Shown one piece after another: positions 1-9,248 of a stretch of 64,000 nucleotides of DNA. Every line of letters begins with the position of its first letter. Position 1 is the first letter of the stretch. The notes below the pieces were generated by a model, which saw only the letters and a list, made by a program, of their open reading frames with translations, did no database searches and was not told the origin of the DNA. The DNA comes from Desulfosoma sp. (GTDB lineage: Bacteria > Desulfobacterota > Syntrophobacteria > Syntrophobacterales > DSM-9756): assembly GCA_037481875.1 (NCBI GenBank), contig JBBFKY010000002.1, positions 103,164-167,163 of the forward strand, read 5' to 3'. A program made the position numbers and the translations under genes.

Positions 1-1
1 T

Positions 2-133
2 TATGCGCGCCTCAACGAGGTTTCCGAACGCCAGGCTTTGAGGGAATTGACGGACATGGTGGATAAAGGCCTGTTGGTGCGTATGGGAAAAGGGCGAAGT
101 TGCCAGTACGTTTTCGCCCAAGAAACCTCATGA
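2..133 (+). CDS. C-terminal tail of a Fic-like or winged-helix protein (partial)
   Basis: An open frame enters from the left edge and ends in TGA at 131-133, giving 43 residues. The tail has the pattern of a winged-helix tip: a segment like SERQALRELTDMV followed by KGLLVRMGKGRSCQY. This resembles the C-terminal helix-turn-helix that follows the Fic domain in many bacterial Fic proteins, where a basic GRS-x-Y ending is common. The catalytic part lies outside the window, so AMP-transfer activity cannot be assessed. The alternative is another winged-helix regulator tail. Confidence 0.55.
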   Translation, partial: YARLNEVSERQALRELTDMVDKGLLVRMGKGRSCQYVFAQETS

Positions 134-177
134 AAGGCACGCTGCGTGGTGTTCCCGCCCCTTTTCTGGAATCTTTC

Positions 178-300
178 GTCCTAGAACGGGTTTTTCCTTG
201 GAAGCGCGAACGTCTCGACCGCACAAAGCACGGGTTGGACGCATGCGCTTCCATGGGAAAACCATCGCCTTTCGTCAAGGTCGAACAGTTTTCCGGGTTT
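178..300 (+). repeat. Degenerate copy of the long palindromic (MITE-like) intergenic repeat
   Basis: The left end GTCCTAGAACGGGTTTTT and the following GGAAGCGCGAACGTC align with the better copy at 60948 (GTCCGAGAGCGGTTTTTT, then GGGAGCGCGGGCGTCC). The right end GTTTTCCGGG at about 288-297 resembles the usual GTTCTCGGACA end. The internal GC-rich palindrome is missing. No credible gene lies between 134 and 424. Confidence 0.5.
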
Positions 301-424
301 TCGTTTCCCAGAGACTCGGCAAAGCGCTTGACATCGTGGGGCAAGCCAATAGAATTGCGCGGAGCCCCAAGACGGCTAGGCCTATGATCCCTCCACGTGA
401 CCAGAATCAACAGGAGAATCACTT

Positions 425-1978
425 ATGCAGACGGTGGCGGACAAAATCAAGGAACTGCGAGAGCGCGAAGCGAAGATCAAAGAGATGGGCGGCGAAAAGG
501 CCGTCGCTGCGCAGCATGAGCGGGGAAAAATGACCGCGCGGGAACGTTTGGAATATTTCTTTGACCCCGGAACGTTTCGTGAACTGGACATCTTCGTCAA
601 GCACCGCGGGACCTTGTTTGGCCTGGACAAGATGGACATTCCTGCAGACGGCGTCATTACGGGTTACGGCCTGGTGAATGGTCGACAGGTGTTCGCCTTT
701 TCCCAGGACTTTACCGCTCGAGCCGGCACTTTGGGGGAAATGCATTCACGCAAGATCTGTAAAGTTATGGACCTGGCCCTCAAAGCCGGAAAACCCTTTG
801 TGGGTTTCAACGATTCAGGGGGTGCTCGTATTCAGGAAGGGGTGGATGCCTTGTCCGGATACGGTCAGATCTTTTATCGCAACGCCATCAGTTCCGGGGT
901 GATTCCCCAGATTTCCGCCATTATGGGACCGTGCGCCGGCGGTGCGGTGTATTCTCCGGCCATGACGGACTTCGTCTTCATGGTGAAAAACACCAGCTAC
1001 ATGTTCATTACAGGTCCTGATGTCATTAAATCGGTGCTGGGAGAAGAGATCACCCAAGAAGAGCTGGGCGGAGCCATCGCCCACAGCACCAAGAGCGGGG
1101 TTGCGCATTTCGCCTGCGAAAACGATCAGCATGCTATCGATGAAATCAAAAGGCTCCTGACTTTCTTGCCGGATAACAACATGGAAGACCCTCCCATTGT
1201 GGATACCGGCGATGATCCGTATCGGCTGGCTCCCGAGCTGGATACGATCCTTCCGGATAATCCCATGGGTGCTTATGACATGAAGGATGTCATTCGTGCC
1301 ATTGTGGATCGAGGGGATTTTTTTGAGGTCCACGAAGGATATGCTCAAAACATGGTGGTAGGCTTTGGGCGACTCAACGGCCGAACCATCGGAATCATTG
1401 CCAACCAGCCTAAAGTGTTGGCCGGCTGCTTGGATGTGGATTCTTCCGATAAGGCCACGCGGTTCATTCGCTTCTGCGATGCTTTTAACATTCCTTTATT
1501 GACCTTGGCGGATGTGCCCGGCTATTTACCTGGTAAGCAACAGGAATGGGGCGGCATCATTCGTCATGGTGCCAAACTTCTGTGGTGCTATTCCGAAGCG
1601 ACGGTACCGAAGGTCACCCTCATTATTCGCAAGGACTATGGTGGATCCTACTTAGCCATGTGTTCCAAGGATCTGGGTGCCGATATCGCTTTGGCATGGC
1701 CGACGGCGGAAATCGCCGTCATGGGCGCCGAAGGTGCGGCCAATATTATCTTTCGAAAAGATATTCAGTCGGCACCGGATCCCGTGGCGAAGCGAAAAGA
1801 AAAAATCGAGGAGTATCGAAATCTCCTCTACAACCCCTACATTGCCGCTTCTCGAGGATATATCGACGCAGTTATCGTTCCCAGTGAAACTCGGGCTCGC
1901 CTCGTGGAAGCCTATGAACTTCTGGCGACCAAACGGCAGGCTTTACCTCCCAAAAAGCATGGGAACATTCCCATGTAA
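425..1978 (+). CDS. Acyl-CoA carboxylase carboxyltransferase subunit (propionyl-CoA carboxylase beta / methylmalonyl-CoA decarboxylase alpha type)
   Basis: The 517-residue protein has the full length of PccB/MmdA subunits. It shows both crotonase-fold carboxyltransferase halves, including GGARIQEGVDALSGYG near residue 132 and GPCAGGAVYSPAM near 168, which form the acyl-CoA-side oxyanion region. The C-terminal half carries the biotin-side motif SYLAMCSKDLGAD. The family moves a carboxyl group between carboxybiotin and propionyl-CoA/methylmalonyl-CoA in the cytoplasm, in either direction. The ATG at 425 follows an AGGAG site at the right distance. No biotin carboxylase, biotin carrier or sodium-pump subunit is adjacent, so sequence alone does not decide between carboxylase and decarboxylase. 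A strong terminator follows, so it is probably transcribed alone. Confidence 0.93.
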   Translation: MQTVADKIKELREREAKIKEMGGEKAVAAQHERGKMTARERLEYFFDPGTFRELDIFVKHRGTLFGLDKMDIPADGVITGYGLVNGRQVFAFSQDFTARAGTLGEMHSRKICKVMDLALKAGKPFVGFNDSGGARIQEGVDALSGYGQIFYRNAISSGVIPQISAIMGPCAGGAVYSPAMTDFVFMVKNTSYMFITGPDVIKSVLGEEITQEELGGAIAHSTKSGVAHFACENDQHAIDEIKRLLTFLPDNNMEDPPIVDTGDDPYRLAPELDTILPDNPMGAYDMKDVIRAIVDRGDFFEVHEGYAQNMVVGFGRLNGRTIGIIANQPKVLAGCLDVDSSDKATRFIRFCDAFNIPLLTLADVPGYLPGKQQEWGGIIRHGAKLLWCYSEATVPKVTLIIRKDYGGSYLAMCSKDLGADIALAWPTAEIAVMGAEGAANIIFRKDIQSAPDPVAKRKEKIEEYRNLLYNPYIAASRGYIDAVIVPSETRARLVEAYELLATKRQALPPKKHGNIPM

Positions 1979-2019
1979 TGAAAAACAGCACAAAAGCCTT
2001 TGGAAAAAGGAAATGGTTG

Positions 2020-2055
2020 AAAGGGACGGCCGTTGCGCCGTCCCTTTTCATTTTT
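2020..2055 (+). terminator. Intrinsic terminator after the carboxyltransferase gene
   Basis: A perfect 11-bp stem (AAAGGGACGGC / GCCGTCCCTTT) with a 6-base loop is followed by a T-rich stretch (TTCATTTTT). It sits 41 bases after the stop codon. Confidence 0.85.
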
Positions 2056-2095
2056 CCAAAAGGGTTCATGTTCTCAGGTACAGGTTTCTTGAAGG

Positions 2096-2272
2096 CTGTT
2101 CGAGAACGTCCGAGGACCGTTGGGCCGAATGCGGTTGTAAAAGAGTAGCGAGGCACGCCTCGCCACGACAAGGCTTCAAGGGGGTCTTTTCCTAAAAACA
2201 CAAAACTTCGACACGCTCTTTATGCACGAGGGACGCGCGCACCTTCAGATAAAAAACCGTTCTCGGAAGAAA
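2096..2272 (-). repeat. Long palindromic (MITE-like) intergenic repeat
   Basis: Read on minus, the element starts CCGAGAACGGTTTTTTATC, passes a segment like GCGCGCGTCCC, and ends GTTCTCGAACAG. The ends are therefore inverted copies of each other. The internal palindrome is GCGAGGC-AC-GCCTCGC at 2148-2163. It fills most of the 337-base gap between the carboxyltransferase terminator and the next gene. Confidence 0.65.
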
Positions 2273-2315
2273 TTTTGAAAGGCTAACTTGCGCTTTTCCT
2301 TGAAAAAAAAGAGGA

Positions 2316-2795
2316 TCATGGTCGGTCGGTCAGGCGGTAGGATTGGCCTGCCACTTGCAACACGTACTTTTGGGATTGGGAATCGTAGACCAGTCGAGAG
2401 GCCAGTTCGTAATAGGCAGGCTTGGCAAACCGTGCCAAAAGGTTTTTTCGCGTAGCCAGGCAGTAAAGGGCGCTTTCCGCCCTGACCGAAAGGGTTTCCG
2501 GCCTCAAGGCTTCCCTGCGCCCATCTTCCAACTGAATGTGAACAGCCTGAATATTCCCGTCGGTGTCCTCATCCAAGAACACATACCGAACCCACAAAGG
2601 CGCATCGGCAACCCGTACAGGATGAACTTCCCCTTCGCAACGCACGTAATAACGACCGTCTCTTTCAAAAAGGGAGCGGCTCAGCATGCGAAAAAGTTCA
2701 GGGTCCGTCACGGGATTTCCTTCACAGAACCAATTTCCATGCGCATCGATAAAGTAGTCATAAACGTGTTTTTGCTGCGGCATGCCCTTGTCCAC
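2316..2795 (-). CDS. DUF1285-like small protein
   Basis: A 159-residue soluble protein with no signal peptide or membrane segment. The start HGNWFCEGNPVTDPELF, the central ADAPLWVRYVFLDE and the repeated beta-rich segments fit the DUF1285 family (GnWfyeGnpI... DAPf), whose function is unknown to me. It is third in a minus-strand run selB - Dabb protein - this gene, with 15 bases separating it from the upstream gene, so co-transcription with the Dabb gene is likely. The family assignment is from motif resemblance only. Confidence 0.65.
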   Translation of the reverse strand: MDKGMPQQKHVYDYFIDAHGNWFCEGNPVTDPELFRMLSRSLFERDGRYYVRCEGEVHPVRVADAPLWVRYVFLDEDTDGNIQAVHIQLEDGRREALRPETLSVRAESALYCLATRKNLLARFAKPAYYELASRLVYDSQSQKYVLQVAGQSYRLTDRP

Positions 2796-2810
2796 GCCGT
2801 CGCTTCGGAT

Positions 2811-3101
2811 CTAGAAGGTGAAATCCACGGCAATGATCTGGTCACAGAGGCTTCGAACCAATTCCAAGACTTTCATGTGTTCCGGGTGCGCTTGATATCG
2901 TTTCAGGGCTTCCATGTCCTGAAAGCTGGAAACCAAAGCAAAATCATAGGATCGTTGGGATCGAACGATGTCACGTCCAAAATCATAGGAAAGTATCTCC
3001 GGAATGGTTCCAGGGAGCCGATCCAGCCCCTGTTCCAACCGTGTGATATCCTCTTCGCCGACTCCCGGTTTGAATTTCATCACCACCACGTGTTTAATCA
3101 T
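2811..3101 (-). CDS. Stress-responsive A/B-barrel (Dabb) domain protein
   Basis: A 96-residue protein starting MIKHVVVMKFKPGV, with the alternating strand pattern and YDFALVSSFQDMEALKRYQ segment typical of Dabb dimeric ferredoxin-like barrels. The start at 3101 is chosen because GGAGG lies 5 bases upstream and homology begins there. An in-frame upstream ATG at 3149 would add 16 unrelated residues. Family members are small cytoplasmic dimers with varied, often unknown, roles. It lies 95 bases downstream of selB and just upstream of the DUF1285-like gene. Confidence 0.85.
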   Translation of the reverse strand: MIKHVVVMKFKPGVGEEDITRLEQGLDRLPGTIPEILSYDFGRDIVRSQRSYDFALVSSFQDMEALKRYQAHPEHMKVLELVRSLCDQIIAVDFTF

Positions 3102-3196
3102 GGACGCCTCCGTTTTTCTTGATGTCACTTGTCGCCAAAACCCTTTCAAGACACCGCGTCACGCTTTTTTTCACGTCGCTTTTTCATTGCGACGGC

Positions 3197-5125
3197 TTAT
3201 CCAGCTGTCTTGCTGTCTCTCAAGCGTCGTACGTCGCCGATACGAATCGTAAGCTTTTGCCCGTCAAAGTATTCCAGGAGAGGGATGGTGTACTTGCGGC
3301 TGGCCTGCGTCATTTCCTTAAACTGAGCCGCCGAAATCTCGCCATGTTGTTGCAGAAAGGCCACCAATTTATCCTGTAAGTCGGCGATGGCTTCGGCGTG
3401 GAAAAATAAATCCTCCTTGACCTTGATCAAACGTCCCTGATTCAGCATCCAATCCAGAACGTCTTTATGCTGCCGGGATGTTCCGGGAAGTCGACTGGAC
3501 ACATCTTTAAAAAAGGGAGGCTGTAGGCCGGCTTCTCGGTAAGTTTTTTCCATGTGCTCCTGAATCGCCTTTTCTTCAGCGCTCAAATCTCCCTTATGGC
3601 TGGCAAGACGCACCCATTCCTTTTCCAGGACCACGGTCCCTTCTTCCCCAAGTCGACGCAGCACGTAGTGAAGCAGCTTCGGATCCACGGGCCGGTCGGT
3701 CTGAGCCGGAATCTCCTCCTTGGGCATGCCGGGTTTAAGAGGGTTTTTTGCGTGGTAGGTTTCCAAAATGGTTTTGATGTCGGCCTGCAGGGAGGCTAAG
3801 GACTCGGGATCGATAAACCGACGGTTTTCTCGGTCGTAAAGGACGGCCTTTTTCCGGGAAAGGAGCGTTTCCAAGGCCTCGGAAAAAGATTTTCCGAAAA
3901 GGTTGGCTCGAATTTGGAGTTCTTTTTCAGAAACGCCAAGCCACCCGGCATCGCGAAGATGCCACCGAAGCACCTCGGAAGCTTCTCCGTCTTCCAAAGT
4001 TCTCAGGGCTTGGGCTGCCAAGGGTTTGTCTTTTCCCTTGTGCTTTTTGGGCACCGGATGCAAGACCGCGCCACCCCCCAGGGTTCGAATGGGCGAATAG
4101 GAACGCAAAACATAACGGTCTCCTCGAAGGACCGCTAAAGGTCGATCCAACCGTACCTGAGCATAGGTTTTTTCTCCTGGAGCCAGCTGCTCTCGGTCCA
4201 GAAGAACCAGGGTCGCCACCGTTTCGGTGGTTCCCGTATGAAACCGAATCTTCTGGCGGTCTTTGATCGGCTGGGGAATTTCGGGCAAGAGTTCCAGGGA
4301 AACATCCAGCATGTAACTCGAAAGCAGCGAATCCGGTGTTGCCACCACTTCGCCCCGTTGCAATGCTTCACGTTCCACACCTTGAAGATTGATGGCCGTC
4401 CGTTGCCCTGGAAAAGCTACCTGAACCTCCTGATTGTGGACCTGAAGACCTCGCACCTTGGTGCTTATCCCAGAAGGATAAACGGTCACGGGGTCCCCCA
4501 CATGAAGCGTGCCTGAAAGACTGGTGCCGGTAACCACCGTGCCGAAACCTTTCATAGTGAAAACACGGTCGATGGACATGCGAAAGGGGCCTGAGGTGCT
4601 TCGAGCCGGGACTTTCGGGACCATTTGAAAGAGGACCTGTTTGAGGGTGTCCAGTCCTTCACCTGTGACCGCCGAAACCCGAACAATGGGGGCCTTTTCC
4701 AGGAAGGTTCCCTTAAGGAAATCGCGAATATCTTCTTCCACCATATCGACCCATTCACCATCGTCCACTAGGTCGATTTTGGTGAGCACCACCAGCCCTT
4801 CCTTGACACGAAGCAGTTGGCAGATTTCCAAATGTTCACGCGTTTGCGGCATCACGCCTTCGTCGGCGGCAATGACCAAAGCCACCAGATCGATTCCTGT
4901 GGCGCCGGCCACCATGTGCTTGACGAATCGTTCATGCCCGGGGACATCCACGATACCAAGCCGCGTGCCGTCGGGCAGATCCAGATAAGCAAAACCCAAT
5001 TCGATGGTAATACCGCGGCGCTTTTCTTCCTTCAGCCTGTCCGTGTCGATGCCTGTCAGCGCACGAATAAGGGACGTTTTGCCATGGTCGATGTGACCGG
5101 CGGTGCCGAGCACGACTTGGTGCAT
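3197..5125 (-). CDS. selB: Selenocysteine-specific translation elongation factor SelB
   Basis: The 642-residue protein has an EF-Tu-like GTPase at the N-terminus: P-loop [13 protein letters not shown] at residues 8-20, G3 DVPGHE near 60 and G4 TKID near 113. Beta-barrel domains follow, then four winged-helix modules in the last ~250 residues that bind the SECIS hairpin of mRNA. SelB delivers Sec-tRNA to the ribosome at in-frame UGA codons. The ATG at 5125 has GGGAGG 4 bases upstream; the in-frame extension to 5197 lacks homology. No selA or tRNA-Sec gene is visible in the window. Its presence implies that the genome encodes selenoproteins, so some UGA-terminated genes elsewhere may be misread as truncated. 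Confidence 0.96.
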   Translation of the reverse strand: MHQVVLGTAGHIDHGKTSLIRALTGIDTDRLKEEKRRGITIELGFAYLDLPDGTRLGIVDVPGHERFVKHMVAGATGIDLVALVIAADEGVMPQTREHLEICQLLRVKEGLVVLTKIDLVDDGEWVDMVEEDIRDFLKGTFLEKAPIVRVSAVTGEGLDTLKQVLFQMVPKVPARSTSGPFRMSIDRVFTMKGFGTVVTGTSLSGTLHVGDPVTVYPSGISTKVRGLQVHNQEVQVAFPGQRTAINLQGVEREALQRGEVVATPDSLLSSYMLDVSLELLPEIPQPIKDRQKIRFHTGTTETVATLVLLDREQLAPGEKTYAQVRLDRPLAVLRGDRYVLRSYSPIRTLGGGAVLHPVPKKHKGKDKPLAAQALRTLEDGEASEVLRWHLRDAGWLGVSEKELQIRANLFGKSFSEALETLLSRKKAVLYDRENRRFIDPESLASLQADIKTILETYHAKNPLKPGMPKEEIPAQTDRPVDPKLLHYVLRRLGEEGTVVLEKEWVRLASHKGDLSAEEKAIQEHMEKTYREAGLQPPFFKDVSSRLPGTSRQHKDVLDWMLNQGRLIKVKEDLFFHAEAIADLQDKLVAFLQQHGEISAAQFKEMTQASRKYTIPLLEYFDGQKLTIRIGDVRRLRDSKTAG

Positions 5126-5513
5126 GGTGCCTCCCTCGCTCACACGAAAAGCAAATGCAGTATCCCATTTTCTTCGGCATAGTGCCATAATCAGCACTGC
5201 AATTCAACGCCACAGTCCGCCAAGCTCCATAACCCACGGACTTTTGGCCATGTAGGGGCGGTTCGATGTGTCCGCTCCCCACCGAGCTCCATAGCCGACA
5301 CACCTGTGTCAGGATAACATCAGACGAATTCTGCGGGCCGAACGCCGGCGTTCCTGGAAAATCGGCCGATTTGAAACGTAGCGTCATGGTATGCCGTGCT
5401 TCTGCCGCTTAAAATGGGGCCAGAGGTGAAGGAGGAAGGCTTGAGAAAGATGGGGTGCTGTGGTAGGAGGCGGCGAACGCCAGAATGGAATCGGCTTCCC
5501 TGAGGCAAAGCGC
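5126..5513. other. Divergent intergenic region between selB and mltG
   Basis: This 388-base gap separates minus-strand selB from plus-strand mltG and must hold promoters for both. I could not pick convincing -35/-10 boxes. It contains one short GTAGGGGCGG palindrome (annotated separately). No tRNA-Sec-like cloverleaf was found. Confidence 0.5.
5251..5280 (+). repeat. Short GTAGGGGCG palindromic repeat
   Basis: GTAGGGGCGGTTCGATG is followed by TGTCCGCTCCCC, an imperfect inverted repeat. Related copies occur at 22076-22240, 59629-59712 and 60866-60898. Confidence 0.5.
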
Positions 5514-6602
5514 ATGAGTCAAGCACGTCGTCGAAGAATACAAATAGGGGCGGTTTTTTTGTGGATTGTTCTGGTCATGGTCGCCGTGGCCGCAGTCTTG
5601 GGTTTTCGACTGCTCCTATTCAGTCTCACTCCCACTCCGAAACTTGAAGCCTCCACAAAGATTTTCATTCGGCCCGGAACAGGGGCTCACGCCGTGGCGG
5701 CTCTTCTGGAAAAAGAGGGTGTCATCACTCAGGCGAACCTTTTTTACTGGTACGCTCGAGTCCGTGGCATGGCCGGCAAGATGAAAGCTGGAGAATATCA
5801 ATTCTCTGCGGCACCGACTCCGAAGCTCGTTCTGGAAACTCTGGTCGAAGGCAAGGTGGTGGCCTACAAGGTGACCATTCCGGAAGGGGCCACCGTGAAG
5901 GATGTTGCCCGTCTCGTAGCTGCTTCAGGACTGGCCGATACCGATGAGATCTTGGAGCTGGCTCGAGATCGACACCTTGTCACGTCCCTAGGCCTGCCAG
6001 ATAGCACTTCCCTGGAAGGATATCTTTTCCCGGAAACCTATCTCTTTCGGCGTAGCGACCGACCTCGGGACATTCTCAAGCGCATGGTGCTGGAATTCTG
6101 GCGAAGATTTTCACCGGAGCGGCAAGCCCAAGCCCGCCGAATGGGTTTTACGGTTCATGAAACAGTGACGTTGGCTTCCCTGGTGGAAAAAGAGGCGGTT
6201 ATGGACAGGGAACGGCCTGTGATCGCGGGGGTTTTTTTGAACCGCCTCCAGCGCAATATGCCTCTTCAAAGTGATCCCACTGCGGTCTATGATCTTGAAG
6301 ATTTTTCAGGTCCCATTCTTCGACGTCACCTGGAACGGGAAAGCCCCTACAACACCTACGTTCATAAAGGGCTTCCTCCTGGACCCATTTGTAACCCGGG
6401 TGAAAAATCCCTGCGAGCCGTCCTGGAAGCTCAAAAGACTCCATTCCTCTATTTCGTCAGTAACAATGATGGTTCTCACACATTTTCGAGCAGTTACGAC
6501 GAACACCTGCAAGCGGTGGCTCGTGTTCGTGCTCTGAAACGAGAAAACCGAAACGGGGCCAAACTGGAAGCGGATCATCTCAAAACAGAGGATATTCCAT
6601 GA
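5514..6602 (+). CDS. mltG: Endolytic peptidoglycan transglycosylase MltG (YceG family)
   Basis: The 362-residue protein has a basic N-terminus (RRRR), one membrane helix at about residues 10-35 and a YceG domain. The family's catalytic glutamate lies in LASLVEKEAV near residue 224, followed by the conserved GVFLNRL and PLQSDPT segments. MltG cleaves nascent glycan strands at the outer face of the inner membrane and so releases or limits chain length. The ATG at 5514 is preferred because it begins just before the basic/TM segment. A GTG at 5460 with no well-placed ribosome site would add 18 residues. Its stop overlaps the next gene by four bases (ATGA), indicating translational coupling. Confidence 0.92.
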   Translation: MSQARRRRIQIGAVFLWIVLVMVAVAAVLGFRLLLFSLTPTPKLEASTKIFIRPGTGAHAVAALLEKEGVITQANLFYWYARVRGMAGKMKAGEYQFSAAPTPKLVLETLVEGKVVAYKVTIPEGATVKDVARLVAASGLADTDEILELARDRHLVTSLGLPDSTSLEGYLFPETYLFRRSDRPRDILKRMVLEFWRRFSPERQAQARRMGFTVHETVTLASLVEKEAVMDRERPVIAGVFLNRLQRNMPLQSDPTAVYDLEDFSGPILRRHLERESPYNTYVHKGLPPGPICNPGEKSLRAVLEAQKTPFLYFVSNNDGSHTFSSSYDEHLQAVARVRALKRENRNGAKLEADHLKTEDIP

Positions 6603-7429
6603 GTTCAGAAGCAGGATACCCCAAAGAGCTTCGAAGGGCGGCAAGCCTTATTCTCGCCGCCGGAAAGGGCAGTCGCATGCTCGGGTACGACGGCAACAAA
6701 ACCCTATTGCCCCTTTCCCCCCTTCCGCAAAACCCTTACCAGGGCTCTCGACCGATGCTTTTGGAAGTTTTGGAAAACCTTCCTTTGGGCCCTAAAGGCA
6801 TCGTGGTGCATCACCGTGCCGAAGATGTCCGCCGTGAAACTTCCCTTTACCCCTGCACCTATATTCATCAGCCTGTCACCGACGGTACCGGAGGGGCTGT
6901 GCTGGCGGCTCGACCTTTCCTGAAAAACCTTGACGAAGACGCGGTGATCATCACCATGGGCGATGTGCCTCTCATCCGTCCCGAAACCTATCTGCGTCTT
7001 TTGCAAGGGCTTCAGGAAGCTTCCATGACCCTTCTGGCCTTTCGACCCGAGGATGCGGCCCAATACGGAAAACTCGACGTGCACAAGAATCGTGTGCGAC
7101 GCATCGTGGAATGGAAATATTGGAACACTATGCCGGGACAAATGCATGGAGCTCCTTGCAATGCGGGTGTTTACGCCGTGCATCGGGAGACTTTGCTGGA
7201 AGGTCTGGAGACCCTCTGCCGCCTTCCTCATGAGGTCCAAAAGCAAAGAGACGGGCAATGGGTGACGATCCAGGAGTATTTCCTCACCGACTTGGTGGAA
7301 ATCCTTCACACTAAAGGCTTTGTGGTCACCTTTACCATGGCGGAAGCGTGGGAGGTCATGGGAGTGGACACTCCCGAGGCTTTGCAAAGGGTTCAGAAAA
7401 TCTACCGTTTACGTCAAAGAGACAATTGA
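6599..7429 (+). CDS. Sugar-phosphate nucleotidyltransferase, GlmU N-terminal type
   Basis: The 276-residue protein has the GT-A nucleotidyltransferase fold. It shows the signature LILAAGKGSRM near residue 17, TDGTGGAVLAA near 95, a GDVPL segment with the metal-binding aspartate, and an EYFLTDLVE segment typical of GlmU-like uridylyl/guanylyltransferases. It lacks the left-handed beta-helix acetyltransferase half of true GlmU, so it would only perform the nucleotidyl-transfer step; the sugar cannot be named. It overlaps mltG by four bases. A cell-envelope role is inferred from the coupling. Confidence 0.85.
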   Translation: MSSEAGYPKELRRAASLILAAGKGSRMLGYDGNKTLLPLSPLPQNPYQGSRPMLLEVLENLPLGPKGIVVHHRAEDVRRETSLYPCTYIHQPVTDGTGGAVLAARPFLKNLDEDAVIITMGDVPLIRPETYLRLLQGLQEASMTLLAFRPEDAAQYGKLDVHKNRVRRIVEWKYWNTMPGQMHGAPCNAGVYAVHRETLLEGLETLCRLPHEVQKQRDGQWVTIQEYFLTDLVEILHTKGFVVTFTMAEAWEVMGVDTPEALQRVQKIYRLRQRDN

Positions 7430-7540
7430 CCGTTAAAGAGGAATTGTTTTATTGTGCTCTTCGGTACAAACCGAAGCCGCAAAGCCGTCTTGGGAAAAGG
7501 TCCACGCACAAAGTTCCATCAACTGTCGAAGGAGGAATCC

Positions 7541-9187
7541 ATGCCAGTTAAGCTTGTCGATCGAACCCCGTCCGCCTACTCCTACCCGCTCCTTATTAAG
7601 CATCTGCTTCACAAACCCTTGAGGTGCACACCTAATCAGGAAATCGTGTATCGGGACCTGTATCGATTCACGTACGCTCAGATGTTTCAAAGGGTTCATA
7701 AAGCAGCCAACATGCTTCGACAGCTCGGAGTCGAGCAAGGTTCCACGGTAGGAGTCATGGATTGGGACAGCCATCGGTATTTGGAATTGTTTTACGCTGT
7801 GCCCATGATGGGAGCCATTTTGCACACGGTCAATATTCGATTGTCTCCCGAGCAGATCCTTTTCACCATCAACCATGCGGAAGACGATGTGCTCTTGGTG
7901 CACACGGACTTTTTGCCTATCGTGGAAGCCATTCAGGATCAATTCCAAACCGTCAAGAAGATCCTTGTGCTTAAAGACGGCCCGGACCTGCCTGCCACAA
8001 AGGTCCGTTTGGACGGCGAATATGAAGAGCTTCTTTCGCAAGCCTCGGATTCTTACGACTTTCCTGATTTCGATGAAAACGCGAAAGCCACCACCTTTTA
8101 TACCACGGGCACTACAGGACTTCCCAAAGGGGTTTATTTCAGTCATCGCCAGCTGGTGCTGCATACTCTGGCCGTATTGGCGGCGGCCGGATCCTACCAT
8201 ACGGCGGCCACCTTTCGATCCAACGATGTGTACATGCCTCTCACGCCCATGTTTCACGTGCACGCATGGGGAATACCCTTTGTGGCCGGCCAATTGGGCG
8301 TGAAACAAGTGTATCCAGGACGCTACGATCCGGCCGTGATCCTGAAGCTTTTGGTGACGGAAAAAGTGACTTTTTCCCATTGCGTGCCGACCATTTTGCA
8401 TATGATTCTTACCAGCCCCGCGGCCAAGAGCGTGGATCTTTCCGGTTGGAAAATGATTATCGGCGGCTCCGCCCTTACCAAAGGCCTTTGCAAAGCGGCC
8501 ATGGACCGAGGCATTGACCTGATCACGGGTTACGGTATGTCGGAAACCTGCCCGGTGCTCACCTTGGCCCAGCCTCAACCCGACATGATGCAATGGTCCG
8601 TGGATGAACAAATTCCCGTACGGTGCCGAACGGGTCAACCTATTCCTTTGGTGGACCTGCAGGTGGTCACTCCGGACGGCGTTCCCCTCCCCCACGATGG
8701 AAAAAGCACCGGAGAAGTGGTGGTTCGTTCACCCTGGCTGACCCAAGGGTATTTTAAGGATCCGGAACGTGCCGAGGAACTCTGGGACGGTGGGTGGCTT
8801 CATACAGGGGATGTTGGTTTTATCGACGAACGAGGTTATTTGCAGATCACCGACCGTATCAAGGATGTCATCAAGACCGGTGGGGAATGGATTTCCACTC
8901 TGATTCTGGAAGACATTCTCATGCAACATCCAGCGGTGAGTGAAGCGGCAGCCATTGGGGTGCCCGACGAAAAGTGGGGTGAACGCCCCATGGCTCTCGT
9001 GGTCCTTAAGGAAGACTTCAAGGGCAAGGTGACCCAAGAAGAGATTCGCCAGCATTTCATGCGCTTTGTGGAAGAAGGAACCATCACCAAATGGGCCGTT
9101 CCGGACAAGATCGGTTTTGTAGAGGCTCTGCCCAAGACCAGTGTCGGCAAACTGGACAAAAAGGTGATGCGTCAGCAATATCGTTAA
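7541..9187 (+). CDS. Acyl-CoA ligase (AMP-forming fatty-acid CoA synthetase, medium/long chain type)
   Basis: The 548-residue protein is a full-length adenylate-forming enzyme. It has the phosphate-binding motif TFYTTGTTGLPKGV near residue 184, YGMSETCP near 330, TGDVGFIDERGYL near 421 and the C-terminal lysine motif PKTSVGKLDKK near 530. It activates a carboxylic acid to acyl-AMP and then acyl-CoA in the cytoplasm. The YGMSETCP and SVGKLDKK forms are like fatty-acyl ligases rather than acetyl-CoA synthetase. The ATG at 7541 has GGAGG about 7 bases upstream; an upstream ATG at 7454 has no site. It is a single gene closed by a hairpin. Confidence 0.9.
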   Translation: MPVKLVDRTPSAYSYPLLIKHLLHKPLRCTPNQEIVYRDLYRFTYAQMFQRVHKAANMLRQLGVEQGSTVGVMDWDSHRYLELFYAVPMMGAILHTVNIRLSPEQILFTINHAEDDVLLVHTDFLPIVEAIQDQFQTVKKILVLKDGPDLPATKVRLDGEYEELLSQASDSYDFPDFDENAKATTFYTTGTTGLPKGVYFSHRQLVLHTLAVLAAAGSYHTAATFRSNDVYMPLTPMFHVHAWGIPFVAGQLGVKQVYPGRYDPAVILKLLVTEKVTFSHCVPTILHMILTSPAAKSVDLSGWKMIIGGSALTKGLCKAAMDRGIDLITGYGMSETCPVLTLAQPQPDMMQWSVDEQIPVRCRTGQPIPLVDLQVVTPDGVPLPHDGKSTGEVVVRSPWLTQGYFKDPERAEELWDGGWLHTGDVGFIDERGYLQITDRIKDVIKTGGEWISTLILEDILMQHPAVSEAAAIGVPDEKWGERPMALVVLKEDFKGKVTQEEIRQHFMRFVEEGTITKWAVPDKIGFVEALPKTSVGKLDKKVMRQQYR

Positions 9188-9194
9188 GGCTTAT

Positions 9195-9222
9195 GCGGAA
9201 AGGCGCTTCGGCGCCTTTCCGC
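9195..9222. terminator. 12-bp UUCG-capped hairpin between convergent genes
   Basis: GCGGAAAGGCGC / GCGCCTTTCCGC is a perfect 12-bp stem closed by TTCG, an extra-stable tetraloop. It lies 8 bases after the acyl-CoA ligase stop and 27 bases beyond the trkH stop on the other strand. Neither side has a clear T-tract, so it may end transcription poorly or act as a 3' stabiliser for both convergent messages. Confidence 0.65.
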
Positions 9223-9248
9223 CCATCTGTCCATCCCCTCGAACACGT

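Noticed and set aside
5126..5513. Search for a tRNA-Sec gene next to selB
   Set aside because: No roughly 95-base cloverleaf with a UCA anticodon and long variable arm was found on either strand.
7433..8695. A 420-codon open frame on the minus strand opposite the acyl-CoA ligase gene
   Set aside because: Its translation has no family features and is rich in His/Arg as expected from antisense reading. The plus-strand protein carries all adenylation motifs.
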